A stretch of 24,831 bases of DNA from an uncultured Roseateles sp. (GTDB taxonomy: Bacteria; Pseudomonadota; Gammaproteobacteria; Burkholderiales; Burkholderiaceae): the NCBI GenBank assembly GCA_946480605.1, contig CAMLKW010000039.1:1-24831 (forward strand), written 5' to 3'. The position numbers and the translations under genes are program-made. Below the pieces are notes generated by a model, which was not told the DNA's origin, did no database searches, and was given only the letters and a program-made list of their open reading frames with translations. Below, piece by piece: positions 7,709 to 15,790 of the stretch. The stretch's first letter is position 1. Every line of letters begins with the position of its first letter.

Positions 7709-8745
7709 ACCAGATCCAGACCCTCACGCCCACGACCGACGCCGACCGCCGCCAGGCCAAGCCCTGGACCGTCGCGGAGGTCGCGGCACTGTTCGAGCTG
7801 CCCTTCAACGACCTGCTGTTCCGCGCGCAGCAGGTGCACCGCGAGCACTTCGACGCCAACGCCGTGCAGCTGTCCACGCTGCTGTCCATCAAGACCGGCG
7901 GCTGCGAGGAAGACTGCGCCTACTGCCCGCAGTCGGCCCACTTCGACACCGGCCTGAAGGCCGAGAAGCTGATCCCGCTGCAGGAAGTGATGGAAGCCGC
8001 CCGCGCCGCCAAGGCCAACGGCGCGACGCGCTTCTGCATGGGCGCCGCCTGGCGCGCGCCCAAGCCCCGCCACCTGGAAGCCATCGGCGAGATGATTTCC
8101 GAGGTCAAGGCGCTGGGCCTGGAGACCTGCCTGACCGCCGGCATGCTGGAAGACGGCCAGGCCGAGCAGCTGAAGGAAGCCGGGCTCGACTACTACAACC
8201 ACAACCTCGACACGGCGCCCGAGTTCTACGGCCAGATCATCACGACGCGCACCTACCAGGACCGCCTCGACACGCTGGACCGCGTGCGCGCGCAAGGCCT
8301 GAAGGTCTGCTCCGGCGGCATCGTCGGCATGGGCGAGACGCGCCGCCAGCGCGCCGGCCTCATCGTGCAACTGGCCAACCTCGACCCCTATCCCGAGAGC
8401 GTGCCCATCAACAACCTCGTGCAGGTGGAAGGCACGCCGCTGGCCGGCGTCGCGCCGCTGGACCCGCTGGAATTCATCCGCACGATCGCCGTCGCCCGCA
8501 TCACGATGCCGCGCGCCATGGTGCGCCTGTCTGCCGGCCGCGAGGAGATGCCCGAGACCATGCAGGCCCTGTGCTTCCTGGCCGGCGCCAACTCCATGTT
8601 CTACGGCGACAAGCTGCTGACCACCAGCAACCCGCAGGCCGAGAAGGATCGCGCGCTGCTGGAGCGCCTGGGCATGCGCTGCTCGACCGAGGCCGAGCTG
8701 ACGCCTTCGGATGCGGCAGCCAAGGTGCAGGTCTGCACGCACTGA
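7705..8745 (+). CDS. bioB: Biotin synthase (radical SAM)
   Basis: Radical SAM enzyme that inserts sulfur into dethiobiotin to make biotin; 346 residues. The [4Fe-4S]/SAM motif CEEDCAYC gives C67, C71 and C74. Ligands of the auxiliary [2Fe-2S] cluster that supplies sulfur are all present: C111 (RFCMGAAWR), C142 (ETCLTAGM), C202 ([12 protein letters not shown]) and R274 (MVRLSAGRE). [12 protein letters not shown] and [11 protein letters not shown] are family hallmarks. The ATG at 7705 overlaps the bioD stop (ATGA). It completes the bioA-F-D-B order. Its product, biotin, is the prosthetic group of the MCC alpha subunit encoded about 300 bases further on. Confidence 0.98.
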   Translation: MNQIQTLTPTTDADRRQAKPWTVAEVAALFELPFNDLLFRAQQVHREHFDANAVQLSTLLSIKTGGCEEDCAYCPQSAHFDTGLKAEKLIPLQEVMEAARAAKANGATRFCMGAAWRAPKPRHLEAIGEMISEVKALGLETCLTAGMLEDGQAEQLKEAGLDYYNHNLDTAPEFYGQIITTRTYQDRLDTLDRVRAQGLKVCSGGIVGMGETRRQRAGLIVQLANLDPYPESVPINNLVQVEGTPLAGVAPLDPLEFIRTIAVARITMPRAMVRLSAGREEMPETMQALCFLAGANSMFYGDKLLTTSNPQAEKDRALLERLGMRCSTEAELTPSDAAAKVQVCTH

Positions 8746-8746
8746 C

Positions 8747-8953
8747 ATGAAACCCGCCCTGCTGCTTGTTGCGGTTCTCTCGCTGTCCGGCTGCGCCTAC
8801 GTCTACGACCAGGTGCAGGCCGGCGCGCAGGGCCAGTGCGCCAACCTGAGCAACGCTCAGGAGCAGCGCGCCTGCGAGCGCCGCAACGCGCCGGACTACG
8901 ACCAGTACGAGGCGCGCCGCAAGCGGCTGCAGGAAGGCAACAAGCCGGGCTGA
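8747..8953 (+). CDS. Small predicted lipoprotein
   Basis: A 68-residue protein starting one base after the bioB stop. Residues 1-16 form a lipoprotein signal (MKPALLLVAVLSLSGC) with lipobox LSGC, so C16 would be lipidated after cleavage. The mature part is short and charged: AYVYDQVQAGAQGQCANLS, then EQRACERRNAPDYDQYEARRKR. Two further cysteines (in GQCANLS and RACERR) could form a disulfide. The residue after the lipid cysteine is Ala, not Asp, so outer-membrane sorting would be expected. I do not recognise a functional family. It is tightly placed after bioB and before an 88-base gap leading to the MCC alpha gene. Confidence 0.75.
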   Translation: MKPALLLVAVLSLSGCAYVYDQVQAGAQGQCANLSNAQEQRACERRNAPDYDQYEARRKRLQEGNKPG

Positions 8954-9027
8954 CCACCGCCCGTCCTTCCATCAGCGCCAGTGACCCTGGCCCCACTGAA
9001 CAACCCGCGTAGAAGGTTCACAAGACC

Positions 9028-9031
9028 GGAG
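9028..9031 (+). promoter_or_regulatory. Ribosome binding site of the MCC alpha gene
   Basis: GGAG sits 10 bases before the ATG at 9042, in the 88-base space after the lipoprotein gene. It supports 9042 as the start. Most other genes in this run rely on stop-start overlap instead. Confidence 0.55.
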
Positions 9032-9041
9032 ACAACAAGAG

Positions 9042-11024
9042 ATGTTCAAGAAGATCCTGATCGCCAACCGTGGCGAGATCGCCTGCCGAGTGGCCGCGAC
9101 TGCGCGCCGCCTCGGCATCCAGACCGTTGCGGTCTATTCCGACGCCGACCGCGATGCGCTGCACGTCACCGCCTGCGACGAGGCCGTCCACATCGGCGCC
9201 CCCGCACCGCGCGACTCCTACCTGCAGTGGGAGCGCATCCTCGCCGCCGCCAAGGCCACCGGCGCGCAGGCCGTGCACCCCGGCTACGGCTTCCTCAGCG
9301 AGAACGAGGCGTTCGCGCAGGCCTGCGCCGATGCCGGCGTCGTCTTCATCGGCCCACCGCCCAGCGCCATCCAGGCCATGGGCCTGAAGGCGGAATCGAA
9401 GCGTTTGATGGAGGCGGCCAGCGTGCCGCTGGTGCCGGGCTATCACGGCGCCGATCAAGACCCCGCGCTGCTGAAGCGCGAAGCCGACCGCATCGGCTAT
9501 CCCGTGCTCATCAAGGCCAGTGCCGGCGGTGGCGGCAAGGGCATGCGCGCCGTCTATGGCGCCGACGAGTTCGATGCGGCCCTCGCCTCGTGCAAGCGCG
9601 AGGCCATCAACAGCTTCGGCGACGACGCGGTGCTGATCGAGCGCTATGTGCAGAAGCCGCGCCACATCGAGATCCAGGTGTTCGGCGACTCGCTCGGCGA
9701 CTGCGTCTACCTGTTCGAGCGCGACTGCTCCGTGCAGCGCCGCCACCAGAAGGTGCTGGAGGAAGCGCCCGCACCCGGCATGACGCCGGAGCGCCGCGCG
9801 CAGATGGGCGAGGCCGCCGTGGCCGCTGCGAAGGCAGTGGGCTATGTCGGCGCCGGCACGGTGGAGTTCATCGCCGAGCAGGACGGCCGCTTCTACTTCA
9901 TGGAGATGAACACGCGGCTGCAGGTGGAGCATCCGGTCACGGAAGCGATCACGGGGCAGGACCTTGTGGAGTGGCAGCTGCGCGTCGCATCGGGCGAACC
10001 GCTGCCGCTGAAGCAGCACGAGTTGCGCATGCACGGCCACGCCATCGAGGCTCGCATCTGCGCCGAGAACCCGGACGCCGGCTTCCTGCCCGCCACCGGC
10101 ACGCTGGACGTAGCACGCTGGCCTTCGCACGTGGCCTTCCAACGTGGCGACGTGCGCATCGATGCCGGCGTGCGCGAGGGCGATGCCATCAGCCCTTATT
10201 ACGACTCGATGATCGCCAAGCTCATCGTCTCGGGCGAGGACCGCGCGCAGGCGCTGGCCCGGCTGGATGCGGCGCTACGCGACACGCACATCGTCGGCCT
10301 GCAGACCAACGTCGCCTTCCTGCGCCGCTGCGCAGCAACGGCCTCGTTCTCCGGCGCCGACCTCGACACCGGCCTCATCGAGCGCGAGAAGGCGGTGCTG
10401 TTCGATCAGCCCGGCCTGCCGCTGCGCGTGTCGGCCGCGGCTGTCGTGGCCCACACGCTGGCCGTCGAAGCCGCCACGCAGGGCACCGACCCGTGGAGCG
10501 CCCGCGACGGCTTCCGCCTGTTCGGCTCGGCCGCGCGCCGTTTCGACCTGGCAGCGGGTGACGCGCACCACGAGGTGCTGCTGTCCCGCCACCACCGCGG
10601 TGGCATGACGCTGACCGTCGAAGGCGAGGCGATCGAGTTCGCCGTGAAGTCCAGCGACGCCGAGACACACGAACTGTTTCTCGGCACCGACCGCATCCGC
10701 GTGAAGACCTATGCGCAGGGTGAGCGCGTCGCCGTCTTCGCCGCGACCGGCTCCGCCGTGCTGACCGAGGTGGACCTCATCGCCCACGCCGGCGACGGCC
10801 CGAGCGAAGGCGGTCGCCTCACGGCGCCCATGCCCGGCAAGCTCATCGCCTTCCTGGCCAAGGCCGGCGACACCGTCACCAAGGGCCAGCCGCTGGCCGT
10901 CATGGAGGCGATGAAGATGGAGCACACGATCTCGTCGCCGCGCGATGGCAAGGTCGCCGAGTTGCTGTTCGCCATCGGCGACCAGGTCAGCGACGGCGCC
11001 GAACTTCTCAAACTGGAAGCCTGA
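9042..11024 (+). CDS. liuD: Methylcrotonoyl-CoA carboxylase alpha (biotin carboxylase/carrier) subunit
   Basis: Biotinylated subunit of 660 residues that carboxylates its own biotin with ATP and bicarbonate, then passes CO2 to the beta subunit for 3-methylcrotonyl-CoA carboxylation. Order: biotin carboxylase N-domain (FKKILIANRGEIACRV, residues 2-17), ATP-grasp region with KASAGGGGKGMR, catalytic block EMNTRLQVEHPVTE, biotin carboxylase C-domain (HGHAIEARICAENP), a linker region that in MCC binds the beta subunit, and a C-terminal carrier domain with EAMKMEH, where K625 is the biotin attachment lysine. The length and linker match MCC or related acyl-CoA carboxylases; liuC, the beta subunit and HMG-CoA lyase in the same run point to MCC. 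An SD-like GGAG precedes the ATG, and hmgL follows after 2 bases. Confidence 0.95.
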   Translation: MFKKILIANRGEIACRVAATARRLGIQTVAVYSDADRDALHVTACDEAVHIGAPAPRDSYLQWERILAAAKATGAQAVHPGYGFLSENEAFAQACADAGVVFIGPPPSAIQAMGLKAESKRLMEAASVPLVPGYHGADQDPALLKREADRIGYPVLIKASAGGGGKGMRAVYGADEFDAALASCKREAINSFGDDAVLIERYVQKPRHIEIQVFGDSLGDCVYLFERDCSVQRRHQKVLEEAPAPGMTPERRAQMGEAAVAAAKAVGYVGAGTVEFIAEQDGRFYFMEMNTRLQVEHPVTEAITGQDLVEWQLRVASGEPLPLKQHELRMHGHAIEARICAENPDAGFLPATGTLDVARWPSHVAFQRGDVRIDAGVREGDAISPYYDSMIAKLIVSGEDRAQALARLDAALRDTHIVGLQTNVAFLRRCAATASFSGADLDTGLIEREKAVLFDQPGLPLRVSAAAVVAHTLAVEAATQGTDPWSARDGFRLFGSAARRFDLAAGDAHHEVLLSRHHRGGMTLTVEGEAIEFAVKSSDAETHELFLGTDRIRVKTYAQGERVAVFAATGSAVLTEVDLIAHAGDGPSEGGRLTAPMPGKLIAFLAKAGDTVTKGQPLAVMEAMKMEHTISSPRDGKVAELLFAIGDQVSDGAELLKLEA

Positions 11025-11026
11025 GC

Positions 11027-11935
11027 ATGGCCCTGCCCTCGCACGTCAAGATCCTCGACGTCGGCCCGCGCGACGGGCTGCAGAACGAGAAGGACAACGT
11101 CGCCACCGAGCACAAGGCGCAGCTGGTGGCGATGCTGCAGGACGCCGGCCTGAACGAGATCGAGGTCACCAGCTTCGTCAGCCCGAAGTGGGTGCCGCAG
11201 ATGGGCGACAACGCCGCCGTCATGGCGGCCATCGCGCGCAAGGCGGGCGTGCGCTATTCGGTGCTGGTGCCCAACCTGAAGGGGCTGGAGCCGGCGCTGG
11301 CCGCCAGGCCCGACGAGATCCTGGTCTTCACCGCGGCCAGCGAGGCCTTCACGCAGAAGAACATCAACTGCTCCATCGCCGAGAGCCTGGAGCGCTTTGC
11401 GCCCGTCATAGAGGGCGCGCACGCGGCCGGCGTGAAGGTGCGCGCGGCGCTGTCGTGTGCGCTGGGCTGCCCGTATGAAGGCGACATCACGGCGGACCAG
11501 GTGGAAGCCGTCGTGAGGCCGCTGCGCACGCTCGGCGTGGACGCGATCGACATCGCCGACACCATCGGCGTCGGCACGCCGCGCAAGGTACAGCTCGCGA
11601 TGGAACGGGCGCTGAAGCACTTCCCGTTGGCCGAAGTCTCGGGCCACTTCCACGACACCTATGGACAGGCGCTGACCAACATCTACGCGAGCATGGAGCT
11701 GGGCATCCACAGCTTCCACGCCAGCGTGGCCGGCCTGGGCGGCTGCCCCTATGCCAAGGGCGCGACCGGCAATGTGGCGACCGAGGACGTCGTGTTCATG
11801 CTGGACGGCCTCGGCATCACGACCGGCATAGCCCTAGACAAGCTCGTGGACGCCGGCGCCTTCATCTCGAACGTGCTGGGCCGCCCACCGGTTTCGCGCG
11901 TCGCGCGGGCGGTACTGGCCAAGCGCGCTAGCTGA
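11027..11935 (+). CDS. liuE: Hydroxymethylglutaryl-CoA lyase
   Basis: Class II aldolase-like lyase splitting HMG-CoA into acetyl-CoA and acetoacetate, the last step of leucine degradation; 302 residues. Key motifs: ILDVGPRDGLQNEK (9-22), TSFVSPKWVPQMGD, the metal-site HFHDTYGQA, and the HMG-CoA lyase signature SVAGLGGCPYAKGATGNVATED with its catalytic cysteine. Two bases separate it from the MCC alpha gene, so the two are cotranscribed. Its end overlaps by 8 bases with the end of the convergent M56 peptidase gene, leaving no intergenic room for a terminator between the two stop codons. Confidence 0.96.
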   Translation: MALPSHVKILDVGPRDGLQNEKDNVATEHKAQLVAMLQDAGLNEIEVTSFVSPKWVPQMGDNAAVMAAIARKAGVRYSVLVPNLKGLEPALAARPDEILVFTAASEAFTQKNINCSIAESLERFAPVIEGAHAAGVKVRAALSCALGCPYEGDITADQVEAVVRPLRTLGVDAIDIADTIGVGTPRKVQLAMERALKHFPLAEVSGHFHDTYGQALTNIYASMELGIHSFHASVAGLGGCPYAKGATGNVATEDVVFMLDGLGITTGIALDKLVDAGAFISNVLGRPPVSRVARAVLAKRAS

Positions 11936-14189
11936 TCCGGTCCAGCGCGTTCTCGATCTGCCCGCGCTCGTGGTCGCCCAGGCCGCGGCCGGCGCGGCGC
12001 AGGCGGGCTATGAGGGCCGCATCCACCGGCTTGGCCTGCCCCAGCCGCTCCGCCACGCGCAGCAGCACCTGCAGACGCTCGAAGCCGCTATCCATGCCCT
12101 CGGCGCTGGCCAGCACACGCTCCAGGCCCGCCAGGCCCAACTTGGGCCGGTCCAGCAGCAGGTTCAAGGCCTCGCGCCGCTCGAAGCCGCCCGAGATGCC
12201 GCCGGCCACGCCGACATAGGCGTCCACGAGCGAGGCCTCATCGCCCTGCAGCCGGCGCGCGACGGCGCCCAGCGCCTCGCGCTTCTCGAAGTCACCCTGC
12301 AGCCGCTGCGCCGCGTGCAGCGCCGCGGCCAGCACGGCGGGTTGCGGTGTGGCCGCGACCTGCGTGTCGATCGCCGAGCGCAGCTCGAAGTCCCCCCCGA
12401 TGCGGCCCACCGCCTCACCCCAGGCCGCCAGCACGGCGGGGCTGTCGATCAGCCGCGGCGCGAGCGCACCCAGCGCCTCGCGGCGCTCGAAGTCGCCGTC
12501 GATGCCGCCCGCCACCTTCAGCCAGGCCAGTTGCTGCGGCTCGGCCAGCGGCAGCGTCGCGAGGGACTGCAAGGCCTCGCGCCGCTCGAACCCGCCCTCG
12601 ATGCGGGCCACCGCCGCAATGACGCGGTCCTGCGCGGCGGCCGGCAGCGGCTGGCCCAGGGCCACCAACGCCTCCACGCGACGGCGTCGCGAGTGGTCCT
12701 CGGCCGCGCGCTCCACATCAGCCAGCACGGCCTCCATGCCACCGCGCTCGAACAGGCGCTGCGCACGCACCTTGGGGTCGGTCAGGTGCTCGGCCATGCG
12801 CTGCACGGCCTGGCCCCACCACACGCGGGCCGCGTCATCCATGGGCCGGGCCTCGCGGCCCTCGCGGTACTCGCGCCGGATGCGGCCCTCGCCCATGGAC
12901 GTGAGCGTCATCTCGCGTGTCAGCCCGCCTTCGCGATGGCGCACGGTGAGCGTGCCGGTCAGCGTCTTGACGTCGTCCTCGGCGTCGTTGAAACCCACCT
13001 TGCCGTCCAGCGTCACCGCGAAGCTGCCGCCGGGGTAGCGGCTGACCAGGCGCGTGCCGGGGCGCATGAAGACAGGCGTGCTCAGCTCGTCCAGCCCGAA
13101 GCGCTCCAGCAGCTCGCGCCCGTCGGTGCGGCTGACCACCACGGCCGGCAGCGAGACCAGGGCGCCTACCATGGCTGCCACCAGACCCCAGCGCAGCGCA
13201 CGGCGTTCGCGCGGCGCGTCCTCGCCCTCGGGCTTCAGCAGGCGGCGCACGCGGGCGAACAGCGGCGATCCAGCGCTCGCTGCGCCGCAAGCGAGCGCCG
13301 GGCCGTGGCGACCACCGTGGGCCTTCAGCGCCTCGGCGCAGCGCAGCAGGCTCTGCGCCAGCGCCAGGCGCTGACCGGCCGGCGCAGCGGCCGCGGCGTC
13401 GCACGCCAGCTCGGCCAGCAGGTCCAGGCGCCGCAGCGCGATGCGGTTCAGCACCTGCGGCCACAGCAGGGCCTGCATGGCGGCGGCGAGCAGGCGCCAG
13501 GCCGGGTCGCGGCGGCGCAGGTGGGCCAGTTCGTGGCCCAGCACGGCGCGGGCCTCGTCATCGGGCAGGTCCAGGCACCAGGCCGGCAGGCACAGCTGGC
13601 GGCCGGGCGCCAGCAGCGGGCTGGCCCAGCCGGCGCGCGCGTGGCGAAGCTGGGGCTGCGGCACCCGCATGTCCGCCGCGAGGCGCGCGGCCAGCGCCTG
13701 CCAGCGCGGATCGGCCACGGCGGGCAGGCGGCGCACGGTGCGGCACAGCCAGGCCCACTGCAGCACCAGCGCGGCGGCCATCAGCACGGCGCCCAGCAGC
13801 CAGGCGGCGACCAGGCCGACGGCCAGGTCATGGGCCTGCGGCGCGAAGCGCGTCGTGATCGGCAGCGCGCCCAGCTGCGCGGTGGGCCCTGCGGGCTCGA
13901 CCGCCTGCACGACCGTGGGCACGGCCTGCGCCGCGACAGGCGCCGGGGCGGGCTCGGCGACCAGCGACGGCCGCACGGGGTCCACCGCCACGGAGGCCGC
14001 CACCGACGGCAGCAAGGGCAGGCTGGCGCTCACCAGACCACCCAGCAAAGCCAGACGCCACAGCGTCTCCTGCGTGGACGTGGCCAGGCGCGCCAGACCG
14101 CCGGCACGCTCGACCGCCCACAGGCCCGCGATCAACAGGCTGCTGTGCAGCAGGTAGCTGCACAGCCAGGTCAGCAGCACATCGGTCAT
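11928..14189 (-). CDS. M56 (BlaR1-like) membrane metallopeptidase with C-terminal repeats
   Basis: Predicted inner-membrane signal transducer of 753 residues, expected to inactivate the BlaI-type repressor encoded just upstream when triggered. Start is the ATG at 14189, overlapping the blaI stop (ATGA); the frame is open further upstream but lies over blaI. BlaR1-type layout: helices at about 5-26, 42-69, 121-149 and 332-353; cytoplasmic protease loop with HELAH at 219-223 and the downstream ELACD (260-264) supplying the third zinc ligand. The exported part (354-753) lacks the penicillin-binding SxxK domain of true BlaR1. It has a beta-rich stretch (about 372-445: VSRYPGGSFAVTLDGKV, GTLTVRHREGG) and then at least six repeats with an I-x-G-D-F-E-R-R-E-A-L core. 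Similar layouts occur, as far as I recall, in other uncharacterised M56 proteins; the ligand is unknown. Confidence 0.88.
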   Translation of the reverse strand: MTDVLLTWLCSYLLHSSLLIAGLWAVERAGGLARLATSTQETLWRLALLGGLVSASLPLLPSVAASVAVDPVRPSLVAEPAPAPVAAQAVPTVVQAVEPAGPTAQLGALPITTRFAPQAHDLAVGLVAAWLLGAVLMAAALVLQWAWLCRTVRRLPAVADPRWQALAARLAADMRVPQPQLRHARAGWASPLLAPGRQLCLPAWCLDLPDDEARAVLGHELAHLRRRDPAWRLLAAAMQALLWPQVLNRIALRRLDLLAELACDAAAAAPAGQRLALAQSLLRCAEALKAHGGRHGPALACGAASAGSPLFARVRRLLKPEGEDAPRERRALRWGLVAAMVGALVSLPAVVVSRTDGRELLERFGLDELSTPVFMRPGTRLVSRYPGGSFAVTLDGKVGFNDAEDDVKTLTGTLTVRHREGGLTREMTLTSMGEGRIRREYREGREARPMDDAARVWWGQAVQRMAEHLTDPKVRAQRLFERGGMEAVLADVERAAEDHSRRRRVEALVALGQPLPAAAQDRVIAAVARIEGGFERREALQSLATLPLAEPQQLAWLKVAGGIDGDFERREALGALAPRLIDSPAVLAAWGEAVGRIGGDFELRSAIDTQVAATPQPAVLAAALHAAQRLQGDFEKREALGAVARRLQGDEASLVDAYVGVAGGISGGFERREALNLLLDRPKLGLAGLERVLASAEGMDSGFERLQVLLRVAERLGQAKPVDAALIARLRRAGRGLGDHERGQIENALDRIS
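11931..12617 (-). repeat. Tandem protein repeats (FERREAL type) in the M56 sensor region
   Basis: Repeat cores begin at protein residues 530 (IEGGFERREAL), 563 (IDGDFERREAL), 597 (IGGDFELRSAI), 630 (LQGDFEKREAL), 665 (ISGGFERREAL) and 699 (MDSGFERLQVL). A weak last copy lies near 736 (LGDHERGQI). The spacing is 33-37 residues, about 100-110 bases. Between cores are alanine/leucine-rich helical stretches, so a helical solenoid like HEAT repeats is the natural reading. On the + strand they show as recurring GCGCTCGAAGTCGCC-like words. Confidence 0.85.
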
Positions 14190-14584
14190 CGCGTCTCTCC
14201 CTTGCGTTGCTTCAGCAGCGTCTGCAGCTCGGCCAGCTCCTGGGCGTCGACGCCACGGGCATCCAGCAGGTGGCTGACCAGCGCGCTGGCTCGGCCGGCA
14301 AACAGGCTGTCCAGCAGGCTGCCCACCATGGAGCGCTGCACCTCGCTCTCGCTGACGAGGGGCGTGTACAGCAGCGCCCGGCTCTCGCGGCGGCTGCTGA
14401 GCAGGCCGCGCTTTTCCAGCCGGGTCAGCAAGGTCGCCACCGTCGTGTGCGCCAGGTCGCGCTCGCCACGCAGCGCTTCGGCCACCTCGGCCGTGCTGGC
14501 CTCGCCGCGTGCCCACAACACGCGCATCAGGCTGAGCTGCAGCTCGCTCAGCGACACGTCGCCGCTGCCGATGTCCTCGTCCAT
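14186..14584 (-). CDS. blaI: BlaI/MecI-family transcriptional repressor
   Basis: Winged-helix repressor of 132 residues, expected to bind TACA-N2-TGTA operators as a dimer and to be removed by its membrane peptidase partner. Start is the ATG at 14584 (MDEDIGSG); an upstream extension of the frame would run through the operator and is rejected. The DNA-binding domain is typical: LSELQLSLMRVLWARGEASTAEVAEAL (about 12-38), then AHTTVATLLTRLEKRGLLSSRRESRALLYTPLVSE (45-79), which matches the BlaI recognition helix and wing. The C-terminal dimerisation part includes SMVGSLLDSLFAGRASALVSHLL. It is translationally coupled to the M56 gene. The gene symbol denotes family only; there is no beta-lactamase gene in the window and the regulon is unknown. 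Confidence 0.92.
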   Translation of the reverse strand: MDEDIGSGDVSLSELQLSLMRVLWARGEASTAEVAEALRGERDLAHTTVATLLTRLEKRGLLSSRRESRALLYTPLVSESEVQRSMVGSLLDSLFAGRASALVSHLLDARGVDAQELAELQTLLKQRKGETR

Positions 14585-14592
14585 TTGGCAAA

Positions 14593-14624
14593 CTTCTACA
14601 GTTGTCGTACTACAAATGTAGAAG
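14593..14624 (-). promoter_or_regulatory. BlaI-type operator before blaI
   Basis: An AT-rich patch 9-40 bases upstream of the blaI start holds a perfect outer inverted repeat, CTTCTACA (14593-14600) and TGTAGAAG (14617-14624). Within it are two BlaI-like boxes: TACA-AA-TGTA at 14611-14620, in the context TACTACAAATGTAG that closely matches the known TACTACATATGTAGTA operator, and a weaker TACA-GT-TGTC at 14597-14606. Centres are 14 bp apart. The site should give autoregulation of blaI-M56. As the only obvious element in the divergent gap, it may also affect the + strand regulator gene at 14728. Confidence 0.82.
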
Positions 14625-14727
14625 ATCAATCGCCTGGCGCGCAAGTGCCTTTTGGCAGGGGCGGCCGAGCATCGCCGGGCGATCCTGCAGCCCCTAGACT
14701 CGCCGGCCCTTTCGCCCATCTCGAGAC

Positions 14728-15783
14728 ATGCCTTCGTCCACCCTTGTCAGCCTCGACCTGTTCCTGCGCGCCGCCGCCATCGGCCAGGTGCTGCTGGTGG
14801 CGGCGGTGCACCTGCGCGGGCCGCTGCAGCGCGGCGAGGGCGGGCTGATGGCGGTGGGCCTGTGCCTCGTGGCACAACTGCTGCTGGGCGCCACGGCGGA
14901 CGCACCCGGCGTCTGGCGCCACCTGCTGCTCGTGTTCACCGACGCATCGGCCTATGCCGTCTGGTTCGCCGCGCTGACCGCCATCGACGATCGCTTCGCC
15001 ACAGCCCGCTGGTCAGCGGGTGTGAAGCTCGCGCTCGCGGTGCTGGCGGTCTGGCATGTCTATTTCTTCGGCGTGCTCGGTGGCGAGGGACCCTACCACG
15101 CGGCCAACCACGTCATCGCCGTGATCCTGCTCTTGCACGTCATTGCGGTGGCACTGCTGGGCTGGCGCGACGACCTGATCGACAGCCGCCGCCGCACGCG
15201 CTTGCTCATCGCCGGCATGATCAGCGCCTACGGCATCGTCCTGGCAGCGGCCCAACTGGTCGGCAACGAATGGCGCGACAGCGACGCCTTCAGCCTGGCG
15301 AACGCGGCCTTGAGCTTCGCCGGCACCCTGATGTTCGGCCGCCACGTACTGCGGCGCCCCATGCCGGCCGCCCCCGTGCCTCAACAGCCTGTGTCGTCTG
15401 CGCCTGACGCGCCCCCGCCGCCCGAGGTGCCCGCCGAATTGCGGGCGCTGAACCACAAGCTCGACGCCTTCCTCCAGAGCGGTGGCTACACGCGGGCCAA
15501 CCTCACGATCACGGCGCTGGCCGACGCGCTCGGATGCACGGAGCACCGGCTGCGCCGCCTCATCAACGGTGGCCTGGGCCATCGCAACTTCAGCGATTTC
15601 CTCAACAAGCACCGTGTTGCCGAGGCCTGCCGCCAGCTTGCGGACCCGCAACTCGACACGCCCGTGCTGACGATGGCGCTGGACCTCGGCTACGGTTCCA
15701 TCGGCCCGTTCAACCGGGCGTTCAAGGCGCAAACGGGGCTGACGCCCACCGAATTCCGCGACGCTGCGCGAACGCGGCCATAG
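14728..15783 (+). CDS. Membrane-anchored AraC-family transcriptional regulator
   Basis: A 351-residue protein with an N-terminal membrane half and a C-terminal DNA-binding half. Residues about 8-28, 38-56, 63-86, 97-114, 122-145, 154-175 and 185-208 are hydrophobic, giving six to seven helices. A proline-rich linker follows (PMPAAPVPQQP, then PDAPPPPEVP, about 210-235). The AraC/XylS domain occupies about 245-348: NLTITALADALGCTEHRLRRLIN for the first helix-turn-helix and MALDLGYGSIGPFNRAFKAQTGLTPTEFR for the second, which has the conserved G-Y/F-x-S/D-x-x-x-F-x-R-x-F-K pattern. Membrane-tethered AraC proteins of this layout probably sense envelope or lipid-soluble cues; the signal here is unknown. 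It is divergent from blaI with the operator between them, and a 21-bp direct repeat lies just after its stop. Confidence 0.88.
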   Translation: MPSSTLVSLDLFLRAAAIGQVLLVAAVHLRGPLQRGEGGLMAVGLCLVAQLLLGATADAPGVWRHLLLVFTDASAYAVWFAALTAIDDRFATARWSAGVKLALAVLAVWHVYFFGVLGGEGPYHAANHVIAVILLLHVIAVALLGWRDDLIDSRRRTRLLIAGMISAYGIVLAAAQLVGNEWRDSDAFSLANAALSFAGTLMFGRHVLRRPMPAAPVPQQPVSSAPDAPPPPEVPAELRALNHKLDAFLQSGGYTRANLTITALADALGCTEHRLRRLINGGLGHRNFSDFLNKHRVAEACRQLADPQLDTPVLTMALDLGYGSIGPFNRAFKAQTGLTPTEFRDAARTRP

Positions 15784-15790
15784 ATTGCAG

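Noticed and set aside
14186..14189. Beta-lactam resistance locus suggested by blaI plus a BlaR1-like gene
   Set aside because: No beta-lactamase or PBP2a-type gene is present and the M56 protein lacks a penicillin-binding sensor; only the signalling chassis is shared.
11970..14621. 883-codon open frame on the + strand opposite the M56 and blaI genes
   Set aside because: Gln/Arg/His-rich low-complexity translation with no recognisable domain; the opposite strand encodes clear M56 and BlaI proteins. It is an artefact of high third-position GC.
14585..14719. N-terminal extension of BlaI
   Set aside because: It would translate the operator itself; family alignment starts near MDEDIGSGDVSLSELQ.
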